From assembly GCF_001540865.1 (NCBI RefSeq), contig NC_033626.1, positions 12,554,065 through 12,618,064 on the forward strand: a stretch of DNA of 64,000 nt. The letters are read 5' to 3'. Of this stretch, positions 50,176 to 60,550 are shown one piece after another. The notes beneath the pieces are model-generated. The model was not told the origin of the DNA. It worked only from the letters and a program-made list of their open reading frames with translations, and ran no database searches. A program made the position numbers and the translations under genes. The DNA is from Ananas comosus (taxonomy: Eukaryota > Streptophyta > Magnoliopsida > Poales > Bromeliaceae). Within the stretch, counting starts at the first letter, position 1. Each line of letters opens with the position of its first letter.

Positions 50176-51219
50176 GAGGATGCTCATATATATGCATCGT
50201 GGATTCTAGATTTTGGGATCAAATTTAAGATCTTGACAGTAGTACCATTAACATATGTTAGCCGCTTAGATTAGCAGCAGGTGGTAATGAATCAAAACGC
50301 AACATAAATTCTGAAAGAGTATAATTTTATTGATATCCAATTGGTCTACTGAGACAACTACACAATCCAGTTCTGTAAATTTGAGTTCTTTCCGAACCCA
50401 AACCAAACTGATAGTCCCGAACCAGGTCCGATTTACTTATGGTTCAGTGCTCGGTCTATAAACTGATACTATATTAATTTCCTCCAAAGCTCATCCTAAC
50501 CTCAAATGTCATGATCAATCACATTATAATACAGGAATGTAGTACAAAGCAATCGTAAAGTGTTATAAAGGAAGATTCTTTTTTAACTACCTCTCCTTCC
50601 ATAAAAAGGCTTGAAACTTTTCCGTAATATATGAATTATTTTAAGCAAGATAAAATTATTGACACTTTCAAGCTGCTGCGCTTAGAAAGCAAGTGGCTCA
50701 GTAGGAAATGGAAAAGCAAAAAAGTACAAGGCCAAATTGTGATGAGGGAAAGATTGAGAAGTCTCCCAAACTTAATTGGCCTCACATTTTCCTGGCAGTG
50801 GTGCAATTTTGGTATGCTGGAGCCGAAAACATTATGGACTGTGGAAGGTTAGGATTTATTTGGTTGGTACGGGTTTACTGAAAATCTGAGATAAAGCACA
50901 CACAGGCTTGAGTCCAACTCAAAAAGAAGAATGCATGAACTGAACAAAAAAGTTAAAAGGCTTATTAGTATTTATTGTTAAGTGTGATTTCAGAAATTTT
51001 TAAGCACCAATCAAGTGATTCTCCATTTCGGATCAAACAAGAACGATTCAAGAAGACTAGTAAAGCAAGCAACCTGTATGTTGGCTATTCCGTTTGTAAG
51101 TTTTTACTATTTTTTAATTCCAACTGAAATAATGAGATGTATTTTCAACCATTGTTAGTGCAATCTGGCTAGTTAGCTAATTAAGCGAGCAGGTTACATG
51201 TATTAGATTTCAGAACATG
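50176..51219. other. Spacer with a third, diverged copy of the repeat end
   Basis: 50560-50735 resembles the ends of the two near-identical copies (about 48600-48790 and 49900-50100): CTTCCAT-GA, GACACTTTCAAG-TGCTG and AAATGGAA. The implied peptides share DTFKLL and SKW. It is an older dispersed copy of the same sequence. No intact gene is present in this spacer. Confidence 0.55.
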
Positions 51220-52523
51220 CTAAGAAGTTACACTCAGCTGCTGCACTACTGAGCCTACATTTTGGATGTTCGGATTGATTTTGTCCGTCTGTCCTTCTTC
51301 TTCTAAGCAGGGCTCTTCCTTCGGAAGAGGAACAAAAATCTTCCAAACCTTTATGTCGCCGTCCATGCACCCACTGTAAACAAGGTAAGAAGAATTAGCC
51401 GCAGCAGCCGCAGCAGCAGCAGCAGCCGCAGCAGCAGCAGTGCCGTTCCCAGAAGCGCTTTCCCCCGCCACGGCCAGGCTCTTGATACCTCCTACGTGAC
51501 CTTCCAGCACGGCCAAACAAGAGTAGCGGCAGCCCTTCTCCTCCGCTGCCCTCCGCCACACTCGCACCGTCTGATCCGCCGACCCGCTGCAGAGCAAATC
51601 GCCGGCGGCCGCCAGGCACAGAATGGGCCTCGCGTGGCCCCGCAGCGCTCCGGTCGGGGCCTTGTCCGCGCCGAACCCTTCCCACACCACGACGCACCGG
51701 TCGCAGGCGCCGGAGTACAAGACGGACCCGTCGTCGCTGAGCGCCAGCGCGTTCACGGCCGAGCGGTGGCGGTCGAGCGTGGCGACCAGCGCGAGCGTCG
51801 TCGGCCGGCCGGGGAGCTCCCGCCAGACCTTGATCTTGGCGTCGGCGGAGGCGGTGTAGATGTGGCCGTCGGGGGAGACGGCGACGGCGTTGATGGCGTC
51901 GTCGTGGGCGCGCGCCACGGAGGCCACGCAGCGGAAGCTCCCGCGCGCGCGCCAGGCCTTGAGGGCGCGGTCCCACGACGCGGAGTAGAGGCGGGCCCCG
52001 TCGCGCGACGCGGCGAGCGCCGACACCGCGTCCACGTGGTGCACCCACGTGCGGCTCTTGTGGCGGCGCACGCGCACGTAGTTCGCGGGCAGCAGCAGGC
52101 TCAGCGCGCGGTCCCTGGCCGTCGGGAGCACCGCGCGCAGCGCGTGCCGGCGGCGGCCGCGGCGCCAGACGCGGATCTTGTGGTCGTGGTGGGCGCTGAA
52201 GACGAGGTCTCCGACGACCAGAAGCGCTTTCACGGGGCTTTTTGCGGCGGCGGCGACGGAGCTGGTGGTGGTGGTGGTGGGGCCTGAGGAGGAGAGGGGG
52301 TCCCACTCCCACAGGACAATGGAGCCGTCGGAGGAGCCGCTGTAGAGGGAGGTGGAGAGCGGGGCGAGGGAGGAGACGTAGGAGGAGTGGGCTCGGAGGG
52401 TCGCGACGAGGTTGATTCGGAGAGGCGGCGCTCGAGCCTGTGGTGTGATTCAGATTGAGCTTCTTCAACATGTTGTTTCGTGTTTAGCTCACATGGTATG
52501 GTGCAAGGTGGTGTGAGGCCCAT
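51220..52523 (-). CDS. JGB: JINGUBANG-like WD40-repeat protein, apparent frameshift near the N-terminus
   Basis: A single GC-rich exon. From about 52450 down to 51220 the frame encodes seven WD-type blades: LVATLRAHSSYVSSLAPL...LYSGSSDGSIVLWEWD, LVFSAHHDHKIRVWRR, LYSASWDRALKAWRA, IYTASADAKIKVWRE, LYSGACDRCVVVWEG, LLCSGSADQTVRVWRR and LVYSGCMDGDIKVWKI. The order and the RRHKSRTWVHHVDAVSALA linker match JINGUBANG-like plant proteins, which restrain pollen germination and jasmonate synthesis in Arabidopsis. This frame has no ATG upstream: a stop lies at 52452-52450. The natural start MGLTPPCTIPCELNT (52523) is in another frame that stays open across the join, so one base appears to be missing at about 52415-52450. 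Corrected length would be about 434 residues, normal for the family. A 14-Ala run (near 51395-51440) sits before the last blade. Confidence 0.85.
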
Positions 52524-52531
52524 GAGAGAGA

Positions 52532-52566
<35 letters not shown>
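52524..52566. repeat. (GA)n tract just upstream of the WD40 gene start
   Basis: Imperfect GA run (CT on the gene's strand) immediately 5' of the start codon at 52523, within the leader. Confidence 0.9.
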
Positions 52567-52567
<1 letters not shown>

Positions 52568-53898
52568 TTGTGACTTTGTGAGTGTGAAGGGATAGAACAG
52601 AGGCCAATATTTATATGTGGGTCAAAAGTGTCTTTTTCTTTTTCATCCTTTTTTCTTCCCCATTGTTGTTATTTCTTAATAAAAACAGATTTTATTTAAA
52701 AAAAAAACAATGTAAAAATTAGAGATAAACCAATATAATACTTTTGTTAGTATTATTTAAATATTATTTTATTTAGTATTTATAATTCAGAAAAAAAATT
52801 TCTGTTCTAAATAATATCTATTATTTTAACTGTTCGATTTGAAACTCAGTAATTTTTTCTTTATTCGTAGCCGAGTTAAAATTTTTAACTATACTGGAAG
52901 TTGCCATGTAATTTTGTTATCTAATATATAACTGAAAAGAGCCTACATGAACAAAAAAAGATTTATATTAAATAGCATCTAAGAGAAGCATAAAAAAATT
53001 TCAAGAAAAAGACAATGCAGATAAAATTCGAGTGCCAATGCAGCAGAGGCAGTTGGCCAAGCACCTTCAACGGTTTACATGCAGAACAGTCGGGTTCTAG
53101 AAGCAAGAAAGTGGCCCACATTTGCTTACCCCTTTTTTTTAATTTAAATTCACAAAATTTTTTGAATAAAATTAAATTTTAATCAGATCAAATTCTGTAT
53201 CCCGGCCACAAGTGGCATTAAATTTTAATGAGATTGCAAAAATTATTTTATAATTAAATTATTACGATCTATACATTACCATATCTTTCTCAAAAATAAA
53301 TAAAATACTTTTTATTGTATTTTTTTTATCACATAATTCACTCTCGGTGTTTGGAATTTTGATAATATTGTTTAAATGTACATAGTGGTTTTTAAGAAGC
53401 TTGCTATGGAGTCCACCACTAGGCAAAAATACAAAAAGTTTATACCTGTCAAAAGTAAAATAATGAATTATCCAATTGCTGTTCTCACTGGATATGATCA
53501 TCTTCCAAGGTGTCATTCTAAAGTAGGAAAAAAAGAATTCTAGGGTTTATGATTCTATTAAAAGATTATCCCAACTAGCACAACAGAAACCACTATATAT
53601 GAATACGTTACTGTTCCTACTTCTTAATTACCATGCATCACAAGGCAGTTTTCTTTTTCTTTTTCTTTTTTCCTTCCTACCCCATTTGGCTCTCATTTTT
53701 AGGAATAATAATTTCTTGGATTAAGTCCAACTTATCATTTGTGGACTATCATCAGTTCAGAACAAAATTTACACCAACACAAAGGGGCTTCTTTGAGTTT
53801 TCATAATCTTAATCCATTCATTAAATAACATTTTTTTTTAGGTAATGTAAGATCCATAAAAAACCTGTTCGACCATTAAAAAAAGTTAACTTATTGAG

Positions 53899-53930
<32 letters not shown>
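52567..53930. other. AT-rich intergenic region
   Basis: WD40 promoter, then AT-rich spacer. The minus-strand open frame 53262-53516 has no recognisable domain. No clear element boundaries are seen. Confidence 0.45.
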
Positions 53931-53931
<1 letters not shown>

Positions 53932-54200
53932 GAGCAGGGCTACTGTGCTAGCTATTAGGAGCACAGCACCCCTTGTGCTCCTAACTTTCTAACCACCCAT
54001 CAAGTTTGATGGGCGGTTAGAATGAGATAGGGAGGAGATATTGAAGAGAAATTTAAGGAGAAGAGAAATTGAAACACCCAATTTCTCCCCAATATCTCCT
54101 CCCTCTCTTATTCTAAACGCCATCAATATTTGATGGGTGGTTAGAAAATTAGGGTACAAGGGTGCTGGCTGTCTCTAATAGCACAGTAGTTCTACTCATA
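53931..54200. mobile_element. MITE family A, copy 1
   Basis: It begins GAGCAGGGCTACTGTGCTA and ends in the inverted counterpart TAGCACAGTAGTTCTACTC. A subterminal inverted pair occurs around CCACCCATCAAGTTTGATGGG and GATGGGTGGTTAG. It is non-coding and inserted within (TA)n tracts on both sides. Confidence 0.7.
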
Positions 54201-54261
54201 TATAATATATATATATAATATAATATATATATATTATATATATATATATATTATATATAAT

Positions 54262-54470
54262 GCTATACTCTTATTATATAGATTTTTTTTATATTCATAA
54301 GTTTTCGATCATTGAATGAAGGAATGTGCAATTAAAATGATAGTGGTCCTCTAGGGTATAGTGGTTGGTTGAATAGTATATCTAACGGTTGAAAATGGTC
54401 AAAAAAGATAGATCAATGTGAAAATTAACGTGTAAGGAAGTAAGTTACTAGCTTTTGAATACTTATATTT
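54262..54470 (-). mobile_element. MITE family B, copy 1 (inverted)
   Basis: The complement of this stretch (GATCTATC...CCATTTTCAACCGTTAGAT, ACTATTCAACCAACCACTATA, GACCACTATCATTTTAATTG) matches the element at 54755-54985. It is a non-coding AT-rich element in TA-repeat context. Confidence 0.6.
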
Positions 54471-54489
54471 TTTTTAGATATATAGAGAG

Positions 54490-54745
54490 AGAGTAGGGCT
54501 ACTATACTATTAGAAGCACATTAGTCATTATGCTCTTAACTTCATAACCATCCATCAATTTTGATGGATGGCTAGGGTGAAAAAGAGAAAAAAAATTGAA
54601 AAAAGAATTGAAAAAGAAGAGAAATTGAGAGAGAAATAAGAGAAATGATATATTAATCCTAACCGCCAATCAAAATTGATGGATGGTTACGAACTTACGA
54701 GTACAAAGGCTACCGTGTTTCTAATTGTACAATAGCCCTGCTATA
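54490..54745. mobile_element. MITE family A, copy 2
   Basis: GAGTAGGGCTACTATACTATTAG at the left end, and the inverted CTAATTGTACAATAGCCCTGC at the right. The internal CCATCCATCAATTTTGATGG and its inverted repeat AATTGATGGATGG mirror copy 1. TA repeats flank both ends. Confidence 0.7.
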
Positions 54746-54754
54746 TATATAGTC

Positions 54755-54985
54755 GGGCTATTACACTATCAGTAGCACCAAGCGCTTGATGTTACCAAGT
54801 TTTCTGCCATTAGATCTATCATTTTGATCATTTTTATCCATTAGATCAAACTATTCAACCAATCATCCGCTTAACCTTAAGGAACCACTATCATCTTAAT
54901 TGCACATTGTTTCATTTAAGGGCCGAAAACGTAATAGCATTAATGATTTGGTGCTATTAGAAGCATTTCAACCTAACTATATATA
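54755..54985 (+). mobile_element. MITE family B, copy 2
   Basis: It begins GTCGGGCTATTACACTATCAG and has an inverted end around TTGGTGCTATTAGAAGC. The body matches the inverted copy at 54262-54470. A partial third copy starts near 55003 (TCTGGCTATCATGC, GATCTATCCCTATC) and fades by about 55180. Confidence 0.65.
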
Positions 54986-55180
54986 TATATATATATATAT
55001 AGTCTGGCTATCATGCTTTAAAATCACCAAGTACGTGGTGCATATAAGTTTTCCATCATTAGATCTATCCCTATCGCTTTGACCAATTCCACCTCTTAGA
55101 TTATACTATTCCACCATCCACCCACTCTCTGATGTCCCGTGCTGCTTATTCTATTTTTAAACCCCTTATCATCTTATGGG

Positions 55181-56026
55181 CCGGAGAGAGGGCGGTCGAC
55201 AAAGCGGAAGAAGATTGACTGATGGGGGAGTGGCATATTGCACTAGTTGACACCGCGTTGCACTGTGAGCGGAAGGATTGCACTGGTATGAGGTGCGTAT
55301 TGCACTGTTTGACGTATTGTTGCACCATTATTCTTATTGCTACCGCGTTTTCTTTCTAATATAGCTTCAAAAATTTATTTTTGAAAAATCGAATAGCAAA
55401 TATTGGGGCTGACGAATAGCGGGAGCGATTTGGTTCGAATTTTGAAGACTAATTAAAAGGTTTGCGTAATTTGGCATGGACCACATTTAATGTCCGCCCA
55501 GTTGCCGTATAGTATAATAGACGTATCTGAGTGGATACAGGCGACGCGAACGAGGATGGTGGGCATTTTCATCAGATGATGAAAAATTTTGACTGAATCT
55601 GCAAAATTTAAAAAGACGATATAATTTTGCAAAATCTCAAAACTAATAAATTTTTTATATAAATTGGCCATATATATATATATATAATTACTTTTCTAGT
55701 TTAAGACAACTTGCTATTTGATAATGACCATTATTGGAATTTCTGAGCCCATACTGTTTCTTCTTCATGGCACCACTAGACATCACTTTTTCTTCTTCTC
55801 TTTTTCTCTTTTTGCCACTTCCAGCTATGTAGATGGTTCCACCCAGAGGTGAACTCATGATGAATCCCACCTGTGTTCTGATCTGCAATTGCTGGTCTCT
55901 ACTGTTCTAGATATTTCTCGTACAGTGTAAGATCGCGGAGCAATAAGAGTAGGAAACACAAGTATACAACTACTATTATAATTTTATTAAAAAATAATTT
56001 TATACATCTGTGCATCTATAATATAT
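55181..56026. other. Unassigned spacer
   Basis: No gene supported. The minus-strand frame near 55688-55888 contains a readable basic stretch (GKKRKREEEKVMSSGAMKKK), but it has no domain and no splice context. It could be a captured exon fragment. Confidence 0.35.
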
Positions 56027-56220
56027 AGGTAGGGCTGGCAAATAAGCGAGCCAGCTCGTGTTCGACTCGTGTTCGACTCGCGTTCGACTCGATATTTGGC
56101 TCGGTCGAGCTTGACTCGAAATTAAATGAGCTGAGCCTGAATAAAAAAAAAGGCTTGAAATTTATTTCAAGCCGAACTTGAGTATTACTCGGCTCGTTTG
56201 AATTAGGCTCGAAAAGCTCG
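56027..56220. repeat. GCTCG-rich repeat, left of the gap
   Basis: It starts TAGGGCTGGCAAATAAGCGAGCC and continues with repeated TTCGACTCG and GCTCGAAAAGCTCGAG units. Such GAGCTCG-rich sequence is common at ends of plant hAT-like elements; assignment is by memory. Confidence 0.5.
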
Positions 56221-56223
56221 AGA

Positions 56224-56249
<26 letters not shown>

Positions 56250-56257
<8 letters not shown>

Positions 56258-56605
56258 TGAGGCTACTATGCTATCGGAAGCACGGAGCCTTCCGTACTTC
56301 CAGCTCGTTTTCGATGTTGCGACTTTCAAATCGTCGATCGGCTCCCTTAAACTTGATCTAGAGTATTTGGAGTACCTAGAAAATAAATTTTATTATTTTT
56401 CGATATCATTTGCCTAGTGATCGAATGAGCTCAAAATCAACAAATTTCAATGACCGTAGTGAGCCGTTTGCAAGTTTAACGGTGTAGAAATATCCAAATC
56501 TGAAATTTGATAGAAAAAGATATATATATATATATATATATATCTCACTCCGAAGATACGATAGCCTTCGTGCCTCGGAAGGCACGAAGGTCGAGCAAAA
56601 GCTAC
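56250..56605. mobile_element. MITE-like element in TA repeats, third family
   Basis: It begins GAGTGAGGCTACTATGCTATCGGAAGCACGGA and ends near CACTCCGAAGATACGATAGCCTTCG, then a small hairpin CCTTCGTGCC-TCGGAA-GGCACGAAGG. It lies between two (TA)n tracts. Its left end resembles family A. Confidence 0.5.
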
Positions 56606-56820
56606 AACGCTGAAAGCTTAGCAGCTAGCCGAGACAATTTAAACTAGATCTCATAAACTTCATGGATCTTTTATTTAAAATACTAAAATGCTATAGTAAA
56701 CGGATCACTTGCTTCCTCGAGTTTTAGTTGCCGATTTTTATTTTTAGAATGTTTTACATTATTATACTGTAATTTTAAAATTTAGTTTCTATAATTAGAA
56801 CAAAATATATCATATTTCTT

Positions 56821-57688
56821 NNNNNNNNNNNNNNNNNNNNNNNNNNNNNNNNNNNNNNNNNNNNNNNNNNNNNNNNNNNNNNNNNNNNNNNNNNNNNNNN
56901 NNNNNNNNNNNNNNNNNNNNNNNNNNNNNNNNNNNNNNNNNNNNNNNNNNNNNNNNNNNNNNNNNNNNNNNNNNNNNNNNNNNNNNNNNNNNNNNNNNNN
57001 NNNNNNNNNNNNNNNNNNNNNNNNNNNNNNNNNNNNNNNNNNNNNNNNNNNNNNNNNNNNNNNNNNNNNNNNNNNNNNNNNNNNNNNNNNNNNNNNNNNN
57101 NNNNNNNNNNNNNNNNNNNNNNNNNNNNNNNNNNNNNNNNNNNNNNNNNNNNNNNNNNNNNNNNNNNNNNNNNNNNNNNNNNNNNNNNNNNNNNNNNNNN
57201 NNNNNNNNNNNNNNNNNNNNNNNNNNNNNNNNNNNNNNNNNNNNNNNNNNNNNNNNNNNNNNNNNNNNNNNNNNNNNNNNNNNNNNNNNNNNNNNNNNNN
57301 NNNNNNNNNNNNNNNNNNNNNNNNNNNNNNNNNNNNNNNNNNNNNNNNNNNNNNNNNNNNNNNNNNNNNNNNNNNNNNNNNNNNNNNNNNNNNNNNNNNN
57401 NNNNNNNNNNNNNNNNNNNNNNNNNNNNNNNNNNNNNNNNNNNNNNNNNNNNNNNNNNNNNNNNNNNNNNNNNNNNNNNNNNNNNNNNNNNNNNNNNNNN
57501 NNNNNNNNNNNNNNNNNNNNNNNNNNNNNNNNNNNNNNNNNNNNNNNNNNNNNNNNNNNNNNNNNNNNNNNNNNNNNNNNNNNNNNNNNNNNNNNNNNNN
57601 NNNNNNNNNNNNNNNNNNNNNNNNNNNNNNNNNNNNNNNNNNNNNNNNNNNNNNNNNNNNNNNNNNNNNNNNNNNNNNNNNNNNNNNN
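56821..57688. other. Assembly gap (868 Ns)
   Basis: Run of N. It is flanked by AT-rich and GCTCG-repeat sequence, so a repetitive element probably caused the break. Confidence 1.
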
Positions 57689-57839
57689 TTGTTGTATATT
57701 TTTAATTTGAAATATCCTTATATAAACAGTAATTGATATAAACGTACTTGGACATACTTTAATTAAGATAAATTATTATCAATTATTCGGTGTAATCATT
57801 AACTAAAAAAAAATTTTGATTCCATATTATAAACGTGGA

Positions 57840-58020
57840 TATATATCCCCACCTTTGCTCGGCTCGAGCTCGCTCGAATGGAGCCGAGCTTAAGTCGAAC
57901 TTTAATTAAAACTCGGATTTAAATTCGAGTTCGAACCTAACTTTAATTAAGCTCGGCTCGAGCTCGCTCGGATTAAAGCTCAGCTCGCTCGAGCTCGGGA
58001 TTTGCTCGGTGAACTTTAAG
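57840..58020. repeat. GCTCG-rich repeat, right of the gap
   Basis: Repeated GCTCGGCTCGAGCTCGCTCG and TTTAATTAAGCTCGG motifs. It may be the other part of the element seen at 56027-56220, with the gap inside it, but the outer ends do not clearly match. Confidence 0.5.
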
Positions 58021-58209
58021 AGTTGTAGTATGCTAGTTATCAAATTAAACATATCTTGTAATAGATATTAAATTATATTTTTATACAGTTTATCTACAAA
58101 AGTTTTAATATTTTTAAATATATCTTGCCGCTTGAATCCCTCAGAAAAATTTAATTAATCACAGGTTAAATACTTAACCCTATTTAGTTTTTAACATTTT
58201 TATCCTTCT

Positions 58210-58337
58210 CTTTTCTGCTTCGTTTATTTCATTTAGAAATAAACTTAGCTATAAATGTGAATCAACTAGAATTTAAACTTGGGTCTCGGGTACCAACCGC
58301 CAAGCCCTTTGCTACTTGCTCTAGGGACAGTCGGTAT
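58210..58337 (-). mobile_element. tRNA-derived SINE, copy 2
   Basis: Reverse-strand copy of the family (complement: ACCCAAGTTTAAATTCTAGTTGATTCACATTTATAGC). A perfect 14-base target duplication ATTTTTATCCTTCT lies at 58196-58209 and 58338-58351. Confidence 0.88.
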
Positions 58338-58627
58338 ATTTTTATCCTTCTTATATTATACTATTATAGCTTTTGGAAGAACATATTTGTAATGATAAAA
58401 TTAAAAATATAAACAGTTCTCTAACCGTTCTTTACCGATAACAAACCAGAAAAATATATTTGAAAATATCAGGACTTTTGTAGGGACAACATATGAAATT
58501 TGAACTTTGTAGAAATATATTTGTCATTCACTATATTTATAGGAATATGTTTTAAATTAATTCTATTTAATACTATACTTTAAAATAATTTTTTTTTTAA
58601 ATTTAAAATTATGGATCATAATATATA

Positions 58628-59161
58628 GGGCTTTTTTTGCAAATAGCCCCCTGATAAAATTTTATTTTAAAATTGGCCATGTCAAAAATTTATTTGCAAA
58701 AATGGGCCTGCTCCTGCCACACAAGCGCCACATCAGCGCCACGTGGGTGGGGCAGGAGTTTAAGTTGAACACGGTGAATGGTTCACCGTGTCCAATACAA
58801 ATATCATATTGGATGCAAATATCCCCACTTAGCCAAAAATTGGCTAAGCCGAGTTAGTTGTATCGGACACGGTGAATGATTCACACATTCACCGTGTCCA
58901 ATACAACTACCTAGGACTTAGTCATTTTTTGATTAAGACTGTATTAGTATTGAACACTGTGAATGGTTCACCGTGTTCAATATGATATTTGTATTGGACA
59001 CGGTGAACCATTCACCGTGTTCAACTTAAACTCCTGCCCCACCCACGTGGAGCTGACGTGACGCTTGCGTGGCAAGGGTAGGGCCATTTTTGCAAATAAA
59101 TTTTTGACGGGACCAATTTTAAAATAAAATTTTATGAAGAGGCTATTTGCAAAAAAAGCCC
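58628..59161. mobile_element. MULE-type fold-back MITE with 9-bp target duplication
   Basis: 534 bases with two inverted arms of about 185-190 bases (from 58628 rightwards and from 59161 leftwards), sharing GGGCTTTTTTTGCAAATAGCC at the ends and long matches inside (CCACGTGGGTGGGGCAGGAG). A perfect TAATATATA duplication flanks it (58619-58627 and 59162-59170). Several internal ACACGGTGAAT/ATTCACCGTGT palindromes occur. Long inverted ends and a 9-bp target duplication are hallmarks of Mutator-like non-autonomous elements. No coding capacity. Confidence 0.9.
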
Positions 59162-59766
59162 TAATATATACATCTTATCACAAAGTGCACTAGTAATTTT
59201 CTTTTATTAATAGGAAGAAAGAATCACTCCATTTTTGTTACTCAAAAAAAAAAAAAGAAAAAAAAGGCACAATGGTTATCTCCTTTGGAGCATAGTAAAG
59301 GTCACAACCAAATGTTTGAGTAGAAAAGTGTACGGAATTACTAGTGCCGACAGCCTTTATGATCTGTCCCCTTACTCATGGAATGACCGACCCACAGAAC
59401 TGCACTATTCTATTAATTTTTTTTTTTATTACTAACAATTTTAAAAATTTTTGTGAATTATAGAATGGGTGAAATAGAAGTAAATAGGTGTAGAGGTAGC
59501 ATTTTCTACTTTAACATATAATTTTTATTTTTTTTTTTTCAATTGGCAGGGGAAAAAAAAAAACATGTGGTATTTATAGAAGGTTAGGCCAAGTCCAGGT
59601 TAACATGCTGAAAGGCTAAAGCATGCGCTATTGACAGGTTAACATAAGGGGGGTGTTTGGCTTCTCAAATAAATTATCCTACAAAATAATTTTTGTCCAC
59701 TTCATTTCTAGAATGCAAGAGAAGAGGTGAGAGTCCATGACATCAAACATTTCAAATACTTTTCTT

Positions 59767-59896
59767 TCTTTGGTAGTTGATATCCCAGGTTCCGAATTTA
59801 AACCCTAATTGATTCACAATTTTCCAGCTAAATTTATTTTTTAAAAAAATAAATGAAGCGAATAATATACTATCTTTCTCTTAAAAAAAAAAAAAA
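59767..59896 (+). mobile_element. tRNA-derived SINE, copy 3
   Basis: Family body (GTTCCGAATTTAAACCCTAAT, TGATTCACAATTTTCCAGC, AATAAATGAAGCG, CTATCTTTCTCTT, A15). Flanked by ACTTTTCTT at 59758-59766 and 59897-59905. Confidence 0.8.
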
Positions 59897-60414
59897 ACTT
59901 TTCTTCCCGCCACTGGGATATGTTAAATGTAAGTTCTTCTGCTTCTAAGTGCTTATATACCGAAAAGTCTTTTTTGGAGCAGATATGTGTACTATAAAAC
60001 GACTTTTTATATGCTTATTTGACTTTGACCTAGCGAACGTTTTTTTTATGCCTGAGAATTTTCTTTTTTTTGTTTTCTTTTTTTCAAATATTATGGAAAG
60101 GTTCTTTCAATGTTTTCTAAATCTTTTGTCCAAAATACGAAAACTATGTAAAAGAGGTTTTTATGAAACAGTTAAATTTTTTTCTTCGAAAAGATTTTCC
60201 ACAATCTTCTGAAAAACAAAACACTTCCAAAATCAAAACACCTAATAATATGGAATGTTATGACATAGAGAACAAATATTGCACATTGTTACCATGAGTA
60301 ACGTTTCGAAAAACTTATAAATTTTTCAAAAGTGATATCGAAGAATCAACAATCTTATATTGACTCATCAGCATTTAAGGGGATCAATCTTCACCACTTC
60401 TAACACTTTTTCAT

Positions 60415-60550
60415 GCCCAATGATAAAGAATTTGATAATTGATATTCGAGATTCTAAGTTCGAAATCGATTTGCTTCATATTTTCAATTAACTTAAATTT
60501 TTTTAAAAATAAATAAAACAAATAAGTATGCATACTATCTTTCTCTTAAA
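60415..60550 (+). mobile_element. tRNA-derived SINE, copy 4, diverged
   Basis: Same order of motifs with more changes: GATAATTGATATTCGAGATTC, AAGTTCGAAATCGATTTGC, CATATTTTCAATTAA and CTATCTTTCTCTT-A7. The flanking duplication is short and uncertain (CACTTT). Confidence 0.65.

Noticed and set aside
51395..52471. 358-codon open frame starting MLKKLNLNHTTGSS on the minus strand at the WD40 gene
   Set aside because: It is a shifted frame of the same strand with Arg/Pro/Leu-rich low complexity; the WD40 blades are in the other frame.
55688..55888. Basic Lys-rich frame as a possible nuclear protein fragment
   Set aside because: Single short frame without splice context or homology; Lys runs come from purine-rich sequence.
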